A stretch of 64,000 nucleotides of DNA from Burkholderiales bacterium Ga0077543 (GTDB lineage Bacteria > Pseudomonadota > Gammaproteobacteria > Burkholderiales > Burkholderiaceae_C): NCBI GenBank assembly GCA_001464055.1, contig LNET01000026.1, positions 1-64,000 on the forward strand, given 5' to 3'. Positions within the stretch are counted from its first letter, which is position 1, and every line of letters starts with the position of its first letter. The notes beneath the pieces are model-generated. The model was not told the DNA's origin. It was given only the letters and a program-made list of their open reading frames with translations, and made no database searches. The translations under genes were made by a program, and so were the position numbers. Shown piece after piece: positions 63,285 to 64,000 of the stretch.

Positions 63285-64000
63285 TCGACGACCGCCACGC
63301 CCACGCCTTCGTTCCCTACCCCGACGCACCCGTGCCGCACGCGGCATCGGGCGTGCTTTCCGGCCTGGACTTCGCAGCCAAGGACCTGTTCGACGTGGCG
63401 GGTTACCCCACCGGTGGCGGGAACCCCATCGTGCTGGCGCTCAGCGGCATCAAGTCGCGCACGGCGCCCACGGTGCAGCGCCTGCTGGATGCCGGCGCGC
63501 GCTTCGTGGGCAAGACGGTCACCGACGAACTGGCCTTCAGCATGAACGGCCAGAACGCGCACTTCGGCGCGCCCGTCAACGGCGCGGCGCCCGACCGCAT
63601 CAGCGGCGGTTCTTCCTCGGGTTCGGCTTCGGCGGTGTCAAACGGCCTGTGCCACCTGGCGCTGGGCACCGACACTGGCGGCAGCGTGCGCGCACCGGCC
63701 AGCCATTGCGGCCTGTATGGCCTGCGGCCGACCCATGCGCGGGTCAGCCTGCAAGGCGCGCTCGATCTGGCGCCCAGTTTCGACACCTGCGGCTGGTTCA
63801 CGCGCGACATGGCCAGCTTCGCCCGCGTGGCCGATGTGCTGCTGGGCGCCGACGCGGTGCCGGCGCCGACGCGCTTGCTGTGGCCCAGCGACCTCTGGTC
63901 GCAGCTGGCCCCGGCCGCCGAGTCCAGCGCGCATGCAGCAGCGGAACAGGTGCAGGCCGTGCTCGGGCGCGCCACGCCGGTGAACGTGGTGCTCGATTCC
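63281..64000 (+). CDS. Amidase family protein (5' part; runs off window edge)
   Basis: The first 240 codons of an amidase-signature enzyme. The Ser-cisSer-Lys triad is visible: Lys34 (FAAKDLFDV), the cis-Ser in RISGGSSSGSASA (about 111-113) and nucleophile Ser135 (LGTDTGGSVRAP). It hydrolyses an amide to acid and ammonia. The ATG overlaps the stop of the transporter ATPase, so amidase and transporter form one operon. The imported substrate is probably an amide or a short N-acyl compound. Confidence 0.92.
   Translation, partial: MIDDRHAHAFVPYPDAPVPHAASGVLSGLDFAAKDLFDVAGYPTGGGNPIVLALSGIKSRTAPTVQRLLDAGARFVGKTVTDELAFSMNGQNAHFGAPVNGAAPDRISGGSSSGSASAVSNGLCHLALGTDTGGSVRAPASHCGLYGLRPTHARVSLQGALDLAPSFDTCGWFTRDMASFARVADVLLGADAVPAPTRLLWPSDLWSQLAPAAESSAHAAAEQVQAVLGRATPVNVVLDS

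Overview
The window is GC-rich DNA with short intergenic gaps. It most likely comes from a purple photosynthetic betaproteobacterium of the Burkholderiales (Rubrivivax / Roseateles / Leptothrix type). The evidence is a bacteriochlorophyll-carotenoid block (bchX, bchC, crtF, crtE, bchD, bchI) with PpsR/CrtJ-type operators, a BktB-like thiolase, AceK, a PEP-CTERM protein and Bug-type (tripartite tricarboxylate) transport. The species is an inference. No rRNA, tRNA, CRISPR array, insertion sequence or phage gene was found. No gene-free stretch exceeds about 230 bases.

1-8.2 kb (minus strand): the photosynthesis gene block. In transcription order it is a DUF3422 membrane protein, bchI-bchD (Mg-chelatase subunits, ATGA overlap), crtE-crtF (carotenoid synthesis) and bchC-bchX (late bacteriochlorophyll synthesis, ATGA overlap, bchX cut by the window edge). 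The crtE and bchC upstream regions each carry two tandem TGT-N12-ACA-like palindromes with centres 26 bp apart.

8.4-18.9 kb: a small CxxC protein, a single-domain BLUF blue-light sensor, and a plus-strand chemotaxis operon (receptor, cheY, STAS, cheA, PAS/HAMP receptor, cheW, cheR, cheD, cheB). A sigma-28-like promoter precedes the operon. Its first receptor gene has an in-frame amber codon.

19-24.4 kb: NAD-type isocitrate dehydrogenase, thiolase, a DUF6064-like membrane protein, a TAT-exported aldo/keto reductase and a family III CoA transferase.

24.5-39.1 kb (minus strand): a carbohydrate locus. It has GH127, a TIM-barrel/FGE-sulfatase fusion, a PfkB sugar kinase, a serine hydrolase, a TonB-dependent receptor, a LysR regulator, a beta-propeller/sodium symporter fusion and a CitE-like lyase, followed by aceK.

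39.3-51.6 kb: an oxalate catabolism island. It has oxalate-CoA ligase, a ketopantoate reductase-like enzyme, tctCBA, a cytidylate-kinase-like/BON protein, an Fnr-like regulator, oxalyl-CoA decarboxylase and two formyl-CoA:oxalate CoA-transferases. The tctC and oxc promoters share the palindrome TTGAC-N4-GTCAA at the same distance from matching -10 elements. This suggests one regulon controlled by the local Fnr-like protein.

51.6-57.6 kb: three small unknown proteins, a histone-deacetylase-family amidohydrolase, a PEP-CTERM protein, a four-gene metal-handling cluster and an Asp/Glu-racemase family protein.

57.7-64 kb: a Dpp/Opp-type ABC transporter (binding protein, two permeases, two ATPases) and an amidase cut by the window edge. 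The second permease gene has a frameshifting deletion that removes its last membrane segment.
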